From positions 558,001 through 622,000 of the forward strand of contig NZ_CAMDRE010000002.1 of NCBI RefSeq assembly GCF_945906775.1: a DNA stretch of 64,000 bases, read 5' to 3'. How positions within the stretch are numbered: position 1 is the first letter of the stretch; every line of letters starts with the position of its first letter. Origin of the DNA: Citrobacter sp. Marseille-Q6884. Its GTDB lineage: Bacteria; Pseudomonadota; Gammaproteobacteria; Enterobacterales; Enterobacteriaceae. Of this stretch, positions 1 to 8,585 are shown in pieces. The position numbers were made by a program, and so were the translations under genes. The notes below the pieces were generated by a model. The model ran no database searches. It was not told the origin of the DNA and worked only from the letters and a program-made list of their open reading frames with translations.

Positions 1-80
1 CCACTTCTCTTGGCGGATTGTTTAAGTCCAGCCAGAATACGCGTCAGGAATTCCTGCGCGCCGTTCGTCACCACAACTGA
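1..80 (+). CDS. folE: GTP cyclohydrolase I, C-terminal fragment
   Basis: Only the last 25 codons are inside the window, cut by the left edge. They read TSLGGLFKSSQ...RAVRHHN and stop at 78-80, which matches the conserved C-terminus of E. coli FolE. FolE makes dihydroneopterin triphosphate from GTP, the first step of folate synthesis. It lies 14 bp upstream of yeiB in the same orientation, the same folE-yeiB-galS order as in E. coli. Confidence 0.93.
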   Translation, partial: TSLGGLFKSSQNTRQEFLRAVRHHN

Positions 81-94
81 TTAGGGCAGGAGCC

Positions 95-1252
95 ATGGAG
101 CGTAATGTCACGCTGGATTTTATTCGTGGCGTCGCCATCCTCGGTATCCTGCTTCTCAATATTAGCGCCTTTGGTTTGCCAAAGGCGGCCTACCTGAACC
201 CTGCCTGGTACGGCAACATTACCTTATCGGACGCCTGGACATGGGCGGTGCTCGATCTCTTCGCACAGGTCAAATTCCTCACGCTGTTCGCTCTCTTATT
301 CGGTGCCGGCCTGCAAATGCTGCTACCGCGAGGCAAACGCTGGATCCAGTCGCGACTCACGCTGTTGGTTCTGCTGGGTTTTATTCACGGTTTAGTGTTC
401 TGGGATGGCGATATTCTGCTGGCATACGGCTTAATTGGTCTTATCTGCTGGCGGCTCATCCGCGACGCCCCTTCGGTAAAAAGCCTGTTTAATACTGGCG
501 TACTGCTCTATCTGGTGGGTATCGGCGTATTGCTACTGCTCGGTGTTATCTCCGGGAGTGAGACCAGCCGGGCCTGGACGCCGGATGCTTCTGCGTTGCT
601 GTATGAAAAGTACTGGAAGGTTAACGGCGGTATGGAAGCGGTCAGTAATCGCGTCGATATGCTGTCGAACAGCCTGCTGGCACTGGGGGCGCAGTATGGC
701 TGGCAGCTTGCGGGAATGATGCTGCTCGGTGCGGCATTGATGCGCAGCGGCTGGCTAAAAGGGCAGTACAGCCTGCAGCATTACCGTCGTACCGGCGTTT
801 TGCTGGTCATTATTGGTATCGCCATAAACCTGCCAGCCATCATCGCACAATGGCAACTGGGGTGGGCATATCGCTGGTGTGCTTTCTTATTACAGACACC
901 GCGTGAGTTAAGCACACCGTTCCAGACTATCGGTTATGCCGCATTGATGTTTGGTTTCTGGCCGCAGTTGAGCCGCTTAAAAGCGGTTATTGCGATTGCC
1001 TGCGTCGGGCGTATGGCACTGACCAACTATCTTCTGCAAACTCTCATCTGTACCACACTGTTTTATCAGTTCGGTTTATTTATGAAATTTGATCGGCTGG
1101 AACTGCTGTGGTTCGTCATTCCTGTCTGGGGTATTAACCTTCTTTTCTCCGTCATTTGGCTACGTTTTTACCGGCAAGGCCCTGTCGAATGGCTATGGCG
1201 TCAGTTAACCCTGCGTGCTTCAGGGATATCATTACCGCGAACATCAAGATAA
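95..1252 (+). CDS. yeiB: YeiB, DUF418-family multispanning inner membrane protein
   Basis: This 385-aa protein has the length of E. coli YeiB. It has about ten hydrophobic segments, for example residues 10-28, 55-75, 85-115 and 130-150, and the C-terminal TNYLLQT region typical of DUF418 proteins. Its biochemical role is not established; the family is assumed to be transport-related. The ATG at 95 is preceded by AGGAG at good spacing. It probably shares a transcript with folE, since the gap is 14 bp, and it is followed by galS with its own regulated promoter. Confidence 0.93.
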   Translation: MERNVTLDFIRGVAILGILLLNISAFGLPKAAYLNPAWYGNITLSDAWTWAVLDLFAQVKFLTLFALLFGAGLQMLLPRGKRWIQSRLTLLVLLGFIHGLVFWDGDILLAYGLIGLICWRLIRDAPSVKSLFNTGVLLYLVGIGVLLLLGVISGSETSRAWTPDASALLYEKYWKVNGGMEAVSNRVDMLSNSLLALGAQYGWQLAGMMLLGAALMRSGWLKGQYSLQHYRRTGVLLVIIGIAINLPAIIAQWQLGWAYRWCAFLLQTPRELSTPFQTIGYAALMFGFWPQLSRLKAVIAIACVGRMALTNYLLQTLICTTLFYQFGLFMKFDRLELLWFVIPVWGINLLFSVIWLRFYRQGPVEWLWRQLTLRASGISLPRTSR

Positions 1253-1282
1253 CGATCTGGATCACATTCATTAACAAAATGG

Positions 1283-1317
1283 ATGTAAGCGTTTTCATTC
1301 CTGTGACATCACTCACG
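1283..1317 (+). promoter_or_regulatory. galS promoter region: Gal operator plus CRP site
   Basis: At 1283-1298 the sequence ATGTAAGCGTTTTCAT matches the GalR/GalS operator pattern (GTGnAAnCGnTTnCAC) at its core. At 1302-1317 TGTGA-N6-TCACG is a near-consensus CRP half-site pair. Together they suggest that galS is autoregulated and cAMP-CRP dependent, as known in E. coli. The binding itself is inferred. Confidence 0.75.
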
Positions 1318-1396
1318 TAGCCCTTACCGTTGTGCTGACAAAATACACAGCCTGGGGTGTCTGCGGGCAGCCGCAATCTTAAACAGGGTAGTGAAT

Positions 1397-2419
1397 ATGA
1401 TCACCATACGTGATGTGGCACGGCAGTCTGGCGTTTCTGTAGCAACCGTTTCCCGGGTACTGAACAACAGTGCGCTGGTGAGTCCCGATACTCGCGAAGC
1501 GGTAATGAAGGCAGTTGCACAGCTTGGCTATCGACCTAATGCCAATGCGCAAGCGTTGGCGACACAGGTGAGTGACACTATCGGGGTGGTGGTGATGGAC
1601 GTTTCAGATGCGTTTTTTGGCGCACTGGTTAAAGCCGTGGACCTGGTTGCCCAGCAGCATCAAAAGTATGTGCTGATTGGTAACAGTTACCATGAGGCTG
1701 AAAAAGAACGTCATGCCATTGAAGTCTTGATCCGCCAGCGTTGTAACGCGCTGATTGTTCACTCTAAAGCGCTAAGCGATCGGGAACTGGGTGAGTTTAT
1801 GGATCAGATCCCCGGTATGGTACTGATCAATCGCATCGTCCCGGGATACGCCCATCGGTGTGTCTGTCTGGATAATATCAGCGGGGCGAAAATGGCCACC
1901 CGCATGCTGATCAATAATGGGCATCAACGCATTGGCTATCTGGCATCAAGTCACCGCATTGAAGATGACGAGATGCGTAAAGAAGGGTGGCTCAGCGCAT
2001 TGAAAGAACACGGGATTACGTCAGCGGAGAGTTGGATCGGAACCGGTTCGCCTGATATGCAGGGAGGGGAATCCGCGATGGTAGAACTGCTGGGGCGCAA
2101 TTTGCAACTGACGGCCGTTTTCGCCTACAACGACAATATGGCCGCCGGTGCGCTGACTGCGCTAAAAGACAACGGCATCGCCATTCCATTACACCTGTCT
2201 ATTATTGGTTTTGACGATATCCCCATCGCGCGTTACACCGACCCGCAACTGACGACGGTGCGCTATCCCATTGCATCTATGGCGAAATTGGCGACAGAGC
2301 TGGCGCTACAAGGCGCAGCTGGAACGCTGGATCCGGCGGGGACACACTGCTTTATGCCGACACTGGTGCGTCGTCATTCTGTGGCATTGCGGCAGAATGC
2401 GGCATCGATCACTAACTGA
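1397..2419 (+). CDS. galS: GalS, galactose isorepressor (LacI family)
   Basis: GalS represses mglBAC and other gal genes and is induced by galactose. The N-terminal helix-turn-helix reads IRDVARQSGVSVATVSRVLN (residues 3-22), followed by a periplasmic-binding-protein-like effector domain to residue 340. The ATG at 1397 gives MITIRDVA, the E. coli start. An in-frame GTG two codons upstream (1391) is less likely because CAGGGTAG at 1384-1391 is then too close. It sits directly upstream of mgl, with Gal operators both before it (1283) and after it (2432). Confidence 0.96.
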   Translation: MITIRDVARQSGVSVATVSRVLNNSALVSPDTREAVMKAVAQLGYRPNANAQALATQVSDTIGVVVMDVSDAFFGALVKAVDLVAQQHQKYVLIGNSYHEAEKERHAIEVLIRQRCNALIVHSKALSDRELGEFMDQIPGMVLINRIVPGYAHRCVCLDNISGAKMATRMLINNGHQRIGYLASSHRIEDDEMRKEGWLSALKEHGITSAESWIGTGSPDMQGGESAMVELLGRNLQLTAVFAYNDNMAAGALTALKDNGIAIPLHLSIIGFDDIPIARYTDPQLTTVRYPIASMAKLATELALQGAAGTLDPAGTHCFMPTLVRRHSVALRQNAASITN

Positions 2420-2431
2420 TAATGTCGGGCT

Positions 2432-2447
2432 ATGTAACCGCTTTCAA
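2432..2447 (+). promoter_or_regulatory. GalS/GalR operator of mglBAC
   Basis: ATGTAACCGCTTTCAA fits the Gal operator consensus with the central CG dyad. It lies just downstream of galS and 3 bp before a perfect CRP site, the known arrangement at the E. coli mgl promoter. Confidence 0.82.
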
Positions 2448-2449
2448 TA

Positions 2450-2465
2450 TGTGAGTAAATTCACA
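2450..2465 (+). promoter_or_regulatory. CRP-binding site of mglBAC
   Basis: TGTGA-GTAAAT-TCACA is a perfect match to the CRP consensus half-sites with 6-bp spacing. About 250 bp of leader separate it from mglB. I see no other gene or strong structure in that stretch (2466-2716). Confidence 0.88.
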
Positions 2466-2716
2466 GTATCTTAACAATGCGATAGCTATGATGACACTGT
2501 TTGTTGCGCTGTAACTACTATGTAACGGTGAATAATCACTTTCATCGAGGTATAGGCGTCTTAAACAAAAATTAAAGCCTGTTTTTGGAGCGTTGCCAGA
2601 CACGGAAGAAATATTTTTTAAAAGTGAGCTTCGGCGTTCAGTAACACTTTAGTAACGTTCTGCCCTGCCGAGCATTTATCTCAAGTACTACCCTGCATAA
2701 TAAAACCGGAGATACC

Positions 2717-3715
2717 ATGAACAAGAAGGTGTTGACCCTGTCTGCTGTAATGGCAAGCATGTTATTCGGCGCGGCTGCGCACGCTGCTGATACCCGCATT
2801 GGTGTGACTATCTACAAATATGACGATAACTTTATGTCTGTGGTGCGTAAGGCTATCGAAAAGGATGCCAAAGCGGCACCTGATGTACAGCTGCTGATGA
2901 ACGACTCCCAGAACGATCAATCCAAACAAAACGATCAGATTGATGTGTTGCTGGCAAAAGGCGTTAAAGCGCTGGCTATCAACCTGGTTGACCCGGCAGC
3001 AGCAGGTACGGTCATTGAAAAAGCACGCGGCCAGAACGTACCGATTGTGTTCTTCAACAAAGAGCCATCGCGTAAAGCGCTGGACAGCTATGACAAAGCC
3101 TTCTACGTCGGTACCGACTCTAAAGAATCCGGCATCATTCAGGGCGATCTTATCGCGAAACACTGGGCTGCAAACCCGAACTGGGATCTGAACAAAGACG
3201 GCAAAATTCAGTTCGTTCTGCTCAAAGGCGAACCGGGACACCCGGATGCTGAAGCACGTACCACTTACGTGATTAAAGAGCTGAACGACAAAGGCATTAA
3301 AACTGAGCAGCTGCAGTTAGATACCGCGATGTGGGACACCGCTCAGGCAAAAGATAAAGTTGATGCGTGGATGTCTGGTCCAAATGCCAACAAAATTGAA
3401 GTGGTGATTGCGAACAACGACGCCATGGCAATGGGCGCAGTTGAAGCGCTGAAAGCGCACAACAAAACCAGCGTTCCGGTATTTGGCGTGGATGCGCTGC
3501 CAGAAGCGCTGGCACTGGTTAAATCTGGCGCAATGGCCGGTACCGTGCTGAACGATGCTAACAACCAGGCGAAAGCCACCTTCGATCTGGCGAAAAACCT
3601 GGCTGAAGGCAAGGGCGCGGCTGATGGCACTAACTGGAAAATTGACAACAAAATTGTTCGTGTTCCGTACGTAGGTGTCGATAAAGATAATCTGGCTGAG
3701 TTCACCAATAAATAA
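2717..3715 (+). CDS. mglB: MglB, periplasmic D-galactose/D-glucose-binding protein
   Basis: This is the solute-binding component of the Mgl ABC importer and also a chemoreceptor ligand for Trg. The 332-aa protein has a signal peptide (MNKKVLTLSAVMASMLF, cleaved after AHA, mature start ADTRIG). It has the EF-hand-like calcium loop DLNKDGKIQ near residues 157-165 and the two-lobed sugar-binding fold. The ATG at 2717 is preceded by GGAG. It is the first gene of mglBAC; a hairpin after its stop separates it from mglA. Confidence 0.97.
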   Translation: MNKKVLTLSAVMASMLFGAAAHAADTRIGVTIYKYDDNFMSVVRKAIEKDAKAAPDVQLLMNDSQNDQSKQNDQIDVLLAKGVKALAINLVDPAAAGTVIEKARGQNVPIVFFNKEPSRKALDSYDKAFYVGTDSKESGIIQGDLIAKHWAANPNWDLNKDGKIQFVLLKGEPGHPDAEARTTYVIKELNDKGIKTEQLQLDTAMWDTAQAKDKVDAWMSGPNANKIEVVIANNDAMAMGAVEALKAHNKTSVPVFGVDALPEALALVKSGAMAGTVLNDANNQAKATFDLAKNLAEGKGAADGTNWKIDNKIVRVPYVGVDKDNLAEFTNK

Positions 3716-3728
3716 GTTCTTCGTCTGT

Positions 3729-3749
3729 GGGCGCAATATCCTTGCGCCC
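3729..3749 (+). terminator. Hairpin between mglB and mglA
   Basis: GGGCGCAA (3729-3736) and TTGCGCCC (3742-3749) form a perfect 8-bp stem with a 5-nt loop, not followed by a T run. By analogy with other binding-protein operons it probably stabilises the mglB message or causes partial termination, so that MglB exceeds MglA and MglC. Confidence 0.7.
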
Positions 3750-3786
3750 TTAATAACGCACTCTGCAAGGCCAACAAGGTATAATT

Positions 3787-5307
3787 ATGGTCAGCACTCA
3801 TACTCAGTCGTCAGGCGAATACTTGTTGGAAATGAGCGGCATCAACAAGTCCTTCCCCGGCGTTAAGGCTCTTGATAATGTCAATTTGAAAGTCCGCCCA
3901 CATTCTATTCATGCCTTAATGGGAGAGAACGGAGCCGGCAAGTCAACATTATTAAAATGCCTTTTTGGGATCTATCAAAAAGATTCCGGCAGTATTTTAT
4001 TTCAGGGTAAAGAAATCGATTTTCATTCTGCTAAAGAAGCGCTTGAAAACGGTATCTCAATGGTGCATCAGGAATTAAACCTGGTATTACAACGTTCGGT
4101 GATGGACAACATGTGGCTGGGGCGTTATCCCACCAAAGGCATGTTTGTCGATCAGGACAAAATGTACCGTGATACCAAAGCGATATTTGATGAACTGGAT
4201 ATTGATATCGATCCGCGCGCGCGTGTCGGGACATTATCTGTTTCACAAATGCAGATGATAGAAATTGCCAAAGCATTTTCCTATGACGCCAAAATTGTCA
4301 TCATGGATGAACCGACCTCTTCGTTAACGGAGAAAGAGGTTAATCATCTGTTCACCATTATCCGTAAGTTGAAAGAACGTGGATGCGGTATCGTTTATAT
4401 TTCTCACAAAATGGAAGAGATCTTCCAGCTGTGCGATGAAATTACCGTACTGCGCGATGGCCAGTGGATTGCAACCCAGCCGCTGGATGGGCTGGATATG
4501 GATAAGATCATCGCCATGATGGTGGGACGTTCACTGAACCAACGTTTCCCGGATAAAGACAACAAGCCCGGCGAAGTGATTCTGGAAGTGCGTAACCTGA
4601 CATCTCTGCGTCAGCCGTCGATCCGTGATATCTCTTTTGATCTGCACAAAGGGGAGATCCTCGGTATTGCGGGTCTGGTGGGGGCGAAACGCACCGACAT
4701 TGTTGAAACGCTTTTTGGTATTCGTGAGAAATCTTCGGGTACGATTACGCTACACGGCAAAAAAATTAATAACCACAGTGCGAATGAAGCCATTAACCAT
4801 GGTTTTGCACTGGTAACAGAAGAACGTCGTTCAACCGGTATTTATGCTTATCTGGACATTGGTTTTAACTCGTTAATATCCAATATCCAAAATTACAAAA
4901 ATAAAGTCGGTCTGCTGGATAATTCTCGGATGAAGAGCGATACCCAGTGGGTTATTGACTCGATGCGCGTAAAAACACCGGGTCATCGTACGCAAATTGG
5001 TTCGCTTTCCGGTGGTAATCAGCAAAAGGTTGTTATCGGTCGCTGGTTGTTAACACAGCCGGAAATACTGATGCTTGATGAACCGACACGCGGGATTGAT
5101 GTCGGGGCAAAATTTGAAATTTATCAGTTAATTGCAGAACTGGCGAAAAAAGGAAAGGGGATTATTATTATTTCCTCCGAAATGCCAGAACTGTTAGGTA
5201 TTACCGATCGTATTCTGGTGATGAGCAATGGTCTCGTTTCTGGAATTGTTGACACTAAGACAACAACGCAAAACGAAATCCTCCGTCTTGCGTCTTTGCA
5301 CCTTTAA
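3787..5307 (+). CDS. mglA: MglA, ATPase of the galactose/methylgalactoside importer
   Basis: This 506-aa protein carries two ABC domains. The first has Walker A GENGAGKST (about residue 44), signature LSVSQMQM and Walker B IVIMDEPTS. The second has the degenerate Walker A GLVGAKRTD usual for sugar ABC ATPases, with signature LSGGNQQK and Walker B LMLDEPTRG. It powers uptake of galactose and methylgalactosides at the cytoplasmic face of the inner membrane. The length equals E. coli MglA. mglC follows 15 bp downstream. Confidence 0.97.
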   Translation: MVSTHTQSSGEYLLEMSGINKSFPGVKALDNVNLKVRPHSIHALMGENGAGKSTLLKCLFGIYQKDSGSILFQGKEIDFHSAKEALENGISMVHQELNLVLQRSVMDNMWLGRYPTKGMFVDQDKMYRDTKAIFDELDIDIDPRARVGTLSVSQMQMIEIAKAFSYDAKIVIMDEPTSSLTEKEVNHLFTIIRKLKERGCGIVYISHKMEEIFQLCDEITVLRDGQWIATQPLDGLDMDKIIAMMVGRSLNQRFPDKDNKPGEVILEVRNLTSLRQPSIRDISFDLHKGEILGIAGLVGAKRTDIVETLFGIREKSSGTITLHGKKINNHSANEAINHGFALVTEERRSTGIYAYLDIGFNSLISNIQNYKNKVGLLDNSRMKSDTQWVIDSMRVKTPGHRTQIGSLSGGNQQKVVIGRWLLTQPEILMLDEPTRGIDVGAKFEIYQLIAELAKKGKGIIIISSEMPELLGITDRILVMSNGLVSGIVDTKTTTQNEILRLASLHL

Positions 5308-5322
5308 GATTAGGGGCTCCTC

Positions 5323-6333
5323 ATGAGTGCGTTAAATAAGAAAAGTTTTCTTACTTATCTGAAAGAAGGCGGAATTTACGTTGTTCTTTTAGTTTTGCTG
5401 GCGATTATTATTTTCCAGGACCCCACATTCTTAAGTTTACTGAACTTGAGTAATATTCTGACGCAATCTTCTGTGCGTATTATTATCGCACTGGGTGTGG
5501 CCGGACTGATTGTTACCCAGGGGACTGACCTGTCAGCGGGGCGACAGGTTGGCCTGGCGGCGGTGGTGGCGGCAACGCTGCTGCAGTCGATGGAGAATGC
5601 CAACAAGGTGTTCCCGGAAATGGCCACCATGCCGATCATTGTCGTCGTGCTGATTGTCTGCGTGATTGGCGCCATTATCGGCCTGGTGAACGGTATCATC
5701 ATTGCTTATCTGAATGTGACGCCGTTTATTACCACTCTCGGTACCATGATCATCGTCTACGGTATCAACTCCCTGTATTACGACTTTGTCGGGGCATCGC
5801 CAATTTCTGGCTTTGACAGCGGATTCTCGACCTTTGCGCAGGGCTTTATTGCGCTGGGCAGCTTCCGACTCTCCTACATTACCTTCTACGCGTTAATTGC
5901 CGTGGCCTTTGTTTGGGTACTGTGGAACAAGACCCGCTTTGGTAAAAACATCTTCGCTATCGGTGGTAACCCTGAAGCGGCGAAAGTTTCCGGTGTTAAC
6001 GTTGCGCTGAACCTGCTGATTATCTATGCGCTGTCTGGTGTGTTCTACGCGTTTGGTGGTTTGCTGGAAGCAGGGCGTATCGGCTCTGCGACGAACAACC
6101 TCGGCTTTATGTATGAACTGGATGCGATTGCGGCGTGTGTGGTTGGCGGCGTATCGTTCAGTGGTGGGGTCGGGACGGTCTTCGGCGTGGTAACCGGTGT
6201 CATTATCTTCACCGTTATCAACTATGGTCTGACCTACATTGGTGTGAACCCTTACTGGCAGTACATCATTAAGGGCGGCATTATCATCTTCGCCGTTGCG
6301 CTGGACTCACTGAAGTACGCACGTAAGAAGTAA
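5323..6333 (+). CDS. mglC: MglC, permease of the galactose/methylgalactoside importer
   Basis: MglC is a 336-aa inner-membrane permease of the AraH/RbsC (BPD_transp_2) family, with about ten membrane segments and the G-x-N-x2-A-A-x-V-S-G coupling region near residues 218-228. It forms a homodimer with MglA and receives sugar from MglB. It is the last gene of mglBAC and is followed by a strong intrinsic terminator. The E. coli preT-preA genes normally found next to it are absent here. Confidence 0.97.
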   Translation: MSALNKKSFLTYLKEGGIYVVLLVLLAIIIFQDPTFLSLLNLSNILTQSSVRIIIALGVAGLIVTQGTDLSAGRQVGLAAVVAATLLQSMENANKVFPEMATMPIIVVVLIVCVIGAIIGLVNGIIIAYLNVTPFITTLGTMIIVYGINSLYYDFVGASPISGFDSGFSTFAQGFIALGSFRLSYITFYALIAVAFVWVLWNKTRFGKNIFAIGGNPEAAKVSGVNVALNLLIIYALSGVFYAFGGLLEAGRIGSATNNLGFMYELDAIAACVVGGVSFSGGVGTVFGVVTGVIIFTVINYGLTYIGVNPYWQYIIKGGIIIFAVALDSLKYARKK

Positions 6334-6344
6334 TGCGATAAACG

Positions 6345-6374
6345 AAAAAGCCCGGAGCTGCTCCGGGCTTTTTT
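6345..6374 (+). terminator. Intrinsic terminator of mglBAC
   Basis: AAGCCCGGAG and CTCCGGGCTT form a GC-rich stem around a 2-nt centre, followed by six T residues. The A run on the other side lets it also work for yeiS on the minus strand. Confidence 0.9.
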
Positions 6375-6425
6375 ACATTCTGCGTAACAGCGTTGCGCAT
6401 CTGCCAGTCAATGTCACTTCATCGC

Positions 6426-6665
6426 TTATCGATAAAAGACTAAATACACCACCATCCCGACAGACAAGCATCCAAACCCGGCGTAAACAACAACGTAAGA
6501 CCAGAATTGCACGGGCTCTTCATGACGATAAGCGTAAACCGGCTCTTGCGCGTTCTTCTTAATTTTATCCACTGCCCCTGTGCGTAGTCCTTTCCAGGCT
6601 TCGCGGAAACAAAACACAGGGATCAGCAAAAAGGCCAAAACGACGAAGAGGGTTTGTACATCCAT
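6426..6665 (-). CDS. yeiS: YeiS, small DUF2542 membrane protein
   Basis: This 79-aa protein has hydrophobic segments at both ends (residues 4-19 and 55-77) around a charged middle, the same length and order as E. coli YeiS. Its function is unknown. It starts 2 bp after the sanA stop, so it is probably translated from the cdd-sanA-yeiS strand as part of one transcript. It converges on mglC. Confidence 0.9.
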   Translation of the reverse strand: MDVQTLFVVLAFLLIPVFCFREAWKGLRTGAVDKIKKNAQEPVYAYRHEEPVQFWSYVVVYAGFGCLSVGMVVYLVFYR

Positions 6666-6667
6666 GC

Positions 6668-7387
6668 TTATTTTCCTTGTTTCTTTTGTAATTCGAGTAA
6701 TTGTTCCGGCGTGACCGCCGGATAACCCTGCGCATCATCGGGTACCTGGTGCATTGCGGGGATTGGCACCAGCGGACCTAAAAACCGCGGTTCACGTTTG
6801 AAAATATAAAGATCGGCAAGCGCGCCAAAACGGGCGCCAAATTCGCGCACCCGTACGGTCAGCATATCTTTTGGCGAAGGTACGGCGTAGCACTGAGCCT
6901 GAATGCCCATATGTAGCGCAATAAACAACGCGCGCTCACAGTGGAATCGCTGAGTAATGATGATGAAATCGTTGGTATCGAATACTTTTCGGGTACGCAC
7001 AATGGAGTCGAGTGTACGAAATCCGGCGTAATCAAGCACAATGTCGGCAGGATCGACGCCAGCGGCTATCAGATCTTTACGCATCGTCATCGGCTCATTA
7101 TAACTTTGCAGCGCGTTATCGCCGCTGAGCAGCAGGTAGTTAACCTTGCCGCTGTTGTAGGCGTTTAAGGCGCCCTGAATACGGTAGCGGTAATACTGGT
7201 TAATCACACCGGTACGATAGTATTTCGCTGTGCCTAATACCACGCCGACCTGGCGATAGGGTAAATCCTGCAGTTCGTCGTAGATGTAGGGCGCGGTTTT
7301 CCAGCTCATCCATCTGTCGAGGCCAAGCACAGTTAACAGCAGCAAGCCGATCAGGACTAACAGGCTGTAAAACACGCGCTTTAACAT
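6668..7387 (-). CDS. sanA: SanA, DUF218 membrane protein (vancomycin permeability)
   Basis: SanA is an inner-membrane protein with a periplasmic DUF218 domain. In E. coli its loss raises vancomycin sensitivity, so it is linked to envelope barrier function. The chosen start MLKRVFYSLL gives 239 aa as in E. coli, with one N-terminal membrane anchor (residues 5-25) followed by VVLGTAKY, LLLSGDN and ITQRFHCERA motifs of the family. A longer in-frame start at 7450 adds 21 residues not found in the family. It lies downstream of cdd across a REP region. Confidence 0.94.
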   Translation of the reverse strand: MLKRVFYSLLVLIGLLLLTVLGLDRWMSWKTAPYIYDELQDLPYRQVGVVLGTAKYYRTGVINQYYRYRIQGALNAYNSGKVNYLLLSGDNALQSYNEPMTMRKDLIAAGVDPADIVLDYAGFRTLDSIVRTRKVFDTNDFIIITQRFHCERALFIALHMGIQAQCYAVPSPKDMLTVRVREFGARFGALADLYIFKREPRFLGPLVPIPAMHQVPDDAQGYPAVTPEQLLELQKKQGK

Positions 7388-7488
7388 GCAGAAAACTCGA
7401 TAATTGGATGGAATTTCAATCAGGCTACTGTACCCGACGGCGTAGCGCAAGAAACAGCAGTCTGATTGAGGGGATTTTAGGCACTGTT

Positions 7489-7539
7489 GCCCGATGGTGC
7501 TGTGCTTATCTGGCCTGGACGCAAACCACGTATCAGGCC
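7489..7539. repeat. REP-like palindromic sequences between cdd and sanA
   Basis: GCCCGATGG...GCTTATCTGGCC resembles the enterobacterial REP consensus. It is directly followed by a second dyad, GGCCTG (7512-7517) with CAGGCC (7534-7539). This arrangement is typical of extragenic BIME elements. Confidence 0.65.
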
Positions 7540-7552
7540 GGAAAGAGGCTTA

Positions 7553-8437
7553 TTAACCCAGCAGTACGCGGTCGATATTATTGCAACCTAATGCTTTCAG
7601 CGTTGCTGCGGTGGCGTCCCACTGGATCAGTGGCGCATCGGCTTTTTCTGCCAGCACGGCGCGCTGAATGTCTGGATAGTCATAGCCGTTCAGATTCAGC
7701 AGGTTTAATGCACCCTGCAGGGGAGGGAGCGTTGGGTTGAAAGCGGCGTTTTCAGCATAGCTACCGGCAAAAATCTGGCCGTCTTTGCACTCTAGCGCAA
7801 CGCCGCTTGGCGCGTGACTGTAAGGCATATGGCAGCGATTAGCCGCGGCAATTGCCGCCTGGCTCAGTGCATCGCCTTTCAGCGCAAAACCGTGATTCTG
7901 GTCATCCATCAGCAGGGTTTTGATGTCCAAATCTTTCGGGCCGAAAGCGTCCGGCAGGTAGTCGCGCAGCGCGTGCGGCTCGCGTCCTGGCAGATGAATG
8001 CGTAAATCCAGTCCGCTGTTCAGTTCGTTCATAAACTGACGGCAATGACCGCAAGGCGTGTAGTTAACGGTGATGGCGGCGAGTCCTTTTTCACCGCGCA
8101 GCCAGGCGTGACTGATGGCGCTTTGCTCGGCGTGAACAGTTTGCTGCATCGTCGCGCCGAGGAATTCCATATTCCCACCGAAATACCAGGTACCACTGAT
8201 GCCGCGCGCAATGGCGCCGACGTTAAAGTGGGACAGGTCAGTTCGAGCGCAAGCTGCTGCCAGCGGCAGCAGAGCGAATGCCAGCGTGTCTTCGTCCAAT
8301 CCCGATTCGCGTTTAAGCAAAGAGACCTGCTCCGCCGTCAGCATGGCAGGGAAATGCTCATCTGCCAGCAGGGGGGCCAGGGCCGATTGCAAGTTATCCG
8401 CGAGTTGGGCAAAAGCAGTTTGAAAACGTGGATGCAT
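7553..8437 (-). CDS. cdd: Cytidine deaminase
   Basis: Cdd hydrolyses cytidine and deoxycytidine to uridine and deoxyuridine in pyrimidine salvage. It is a homodimeric zinc enzyme. The 294-aa protein shows the catalytic HAEQ motif (zinc His and catalytic Glu, about residues 102-104) and PCGHC (zinc cysteines, about 128-132), followed by the second, non-catalytic deaminase-like domain. The length equals E. coli Cdd. CRP-type sites upstream suggest CRP/CytR control. Confidence 0.97.
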   Translation of the reverse strand: MHPRFQTAFAQLADNLQSALAPLLADEHFPAMLTAEQVSLLKRESGLDEDTLAFALLPLAAACARTDLSHFNVGAIARGISGTWYFGGNMEFLGATMQQTVHAEQSAISHAWLRGEKGLAAITVNYTPCGHCRQFMNELNSGLDLRIHLPGREPHALRDYLPDAFGPKDLDIKTLLMDDQNHGFALKGDALSQAAIAAANRCHMPYSHAPSGVALECKDGQIFAGSYAENAAFNPTLPPLQGALNLLNLNGYDYPDIQRAVLAEKADAPLIQWDATAATLKALGCNNIDRVLLG

Positions 8438-8496
8438 GGCGATGCCTCATAACAATGTAATGGAATCGTAGTTTACGGGCCTGTTACGGCTTTATA

Positions 8497-8562
8497 TGTG
8501 ATCCAAATCTCATTGCTTATGCAACTTATGAAACTTAAATTAAAAATGTGCAACGTATCGCA
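8497..8562 (-). promoter_or_regulatory. cdd regulatory region with two CRP-like sites
   Basis: TGTGA-N6-TCTCA lies at 8497-8512, and TGTGC-N6-TCGCA (TGCGA-N6-GCACA on the gene strand) lies at 8547-8562. Their centres are 50 bp apart. This is the tandem CRP arrangement that flanks CytR binding at the E. coli cdd promoter. The CytR site itself is inferred. Confidence 0.65.
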
Positions 8563-8585
8563 AATAAATGACCTAAAAATCGGGA

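Noticed and set aside
4676..4710. Second MglA nucleotide-binding loop (GLVGAKRTD) as a damaging mutation
   Set aside because: A degenerate second Walker A is normal for MglA/RbsA-type sugar ABC ATPases.
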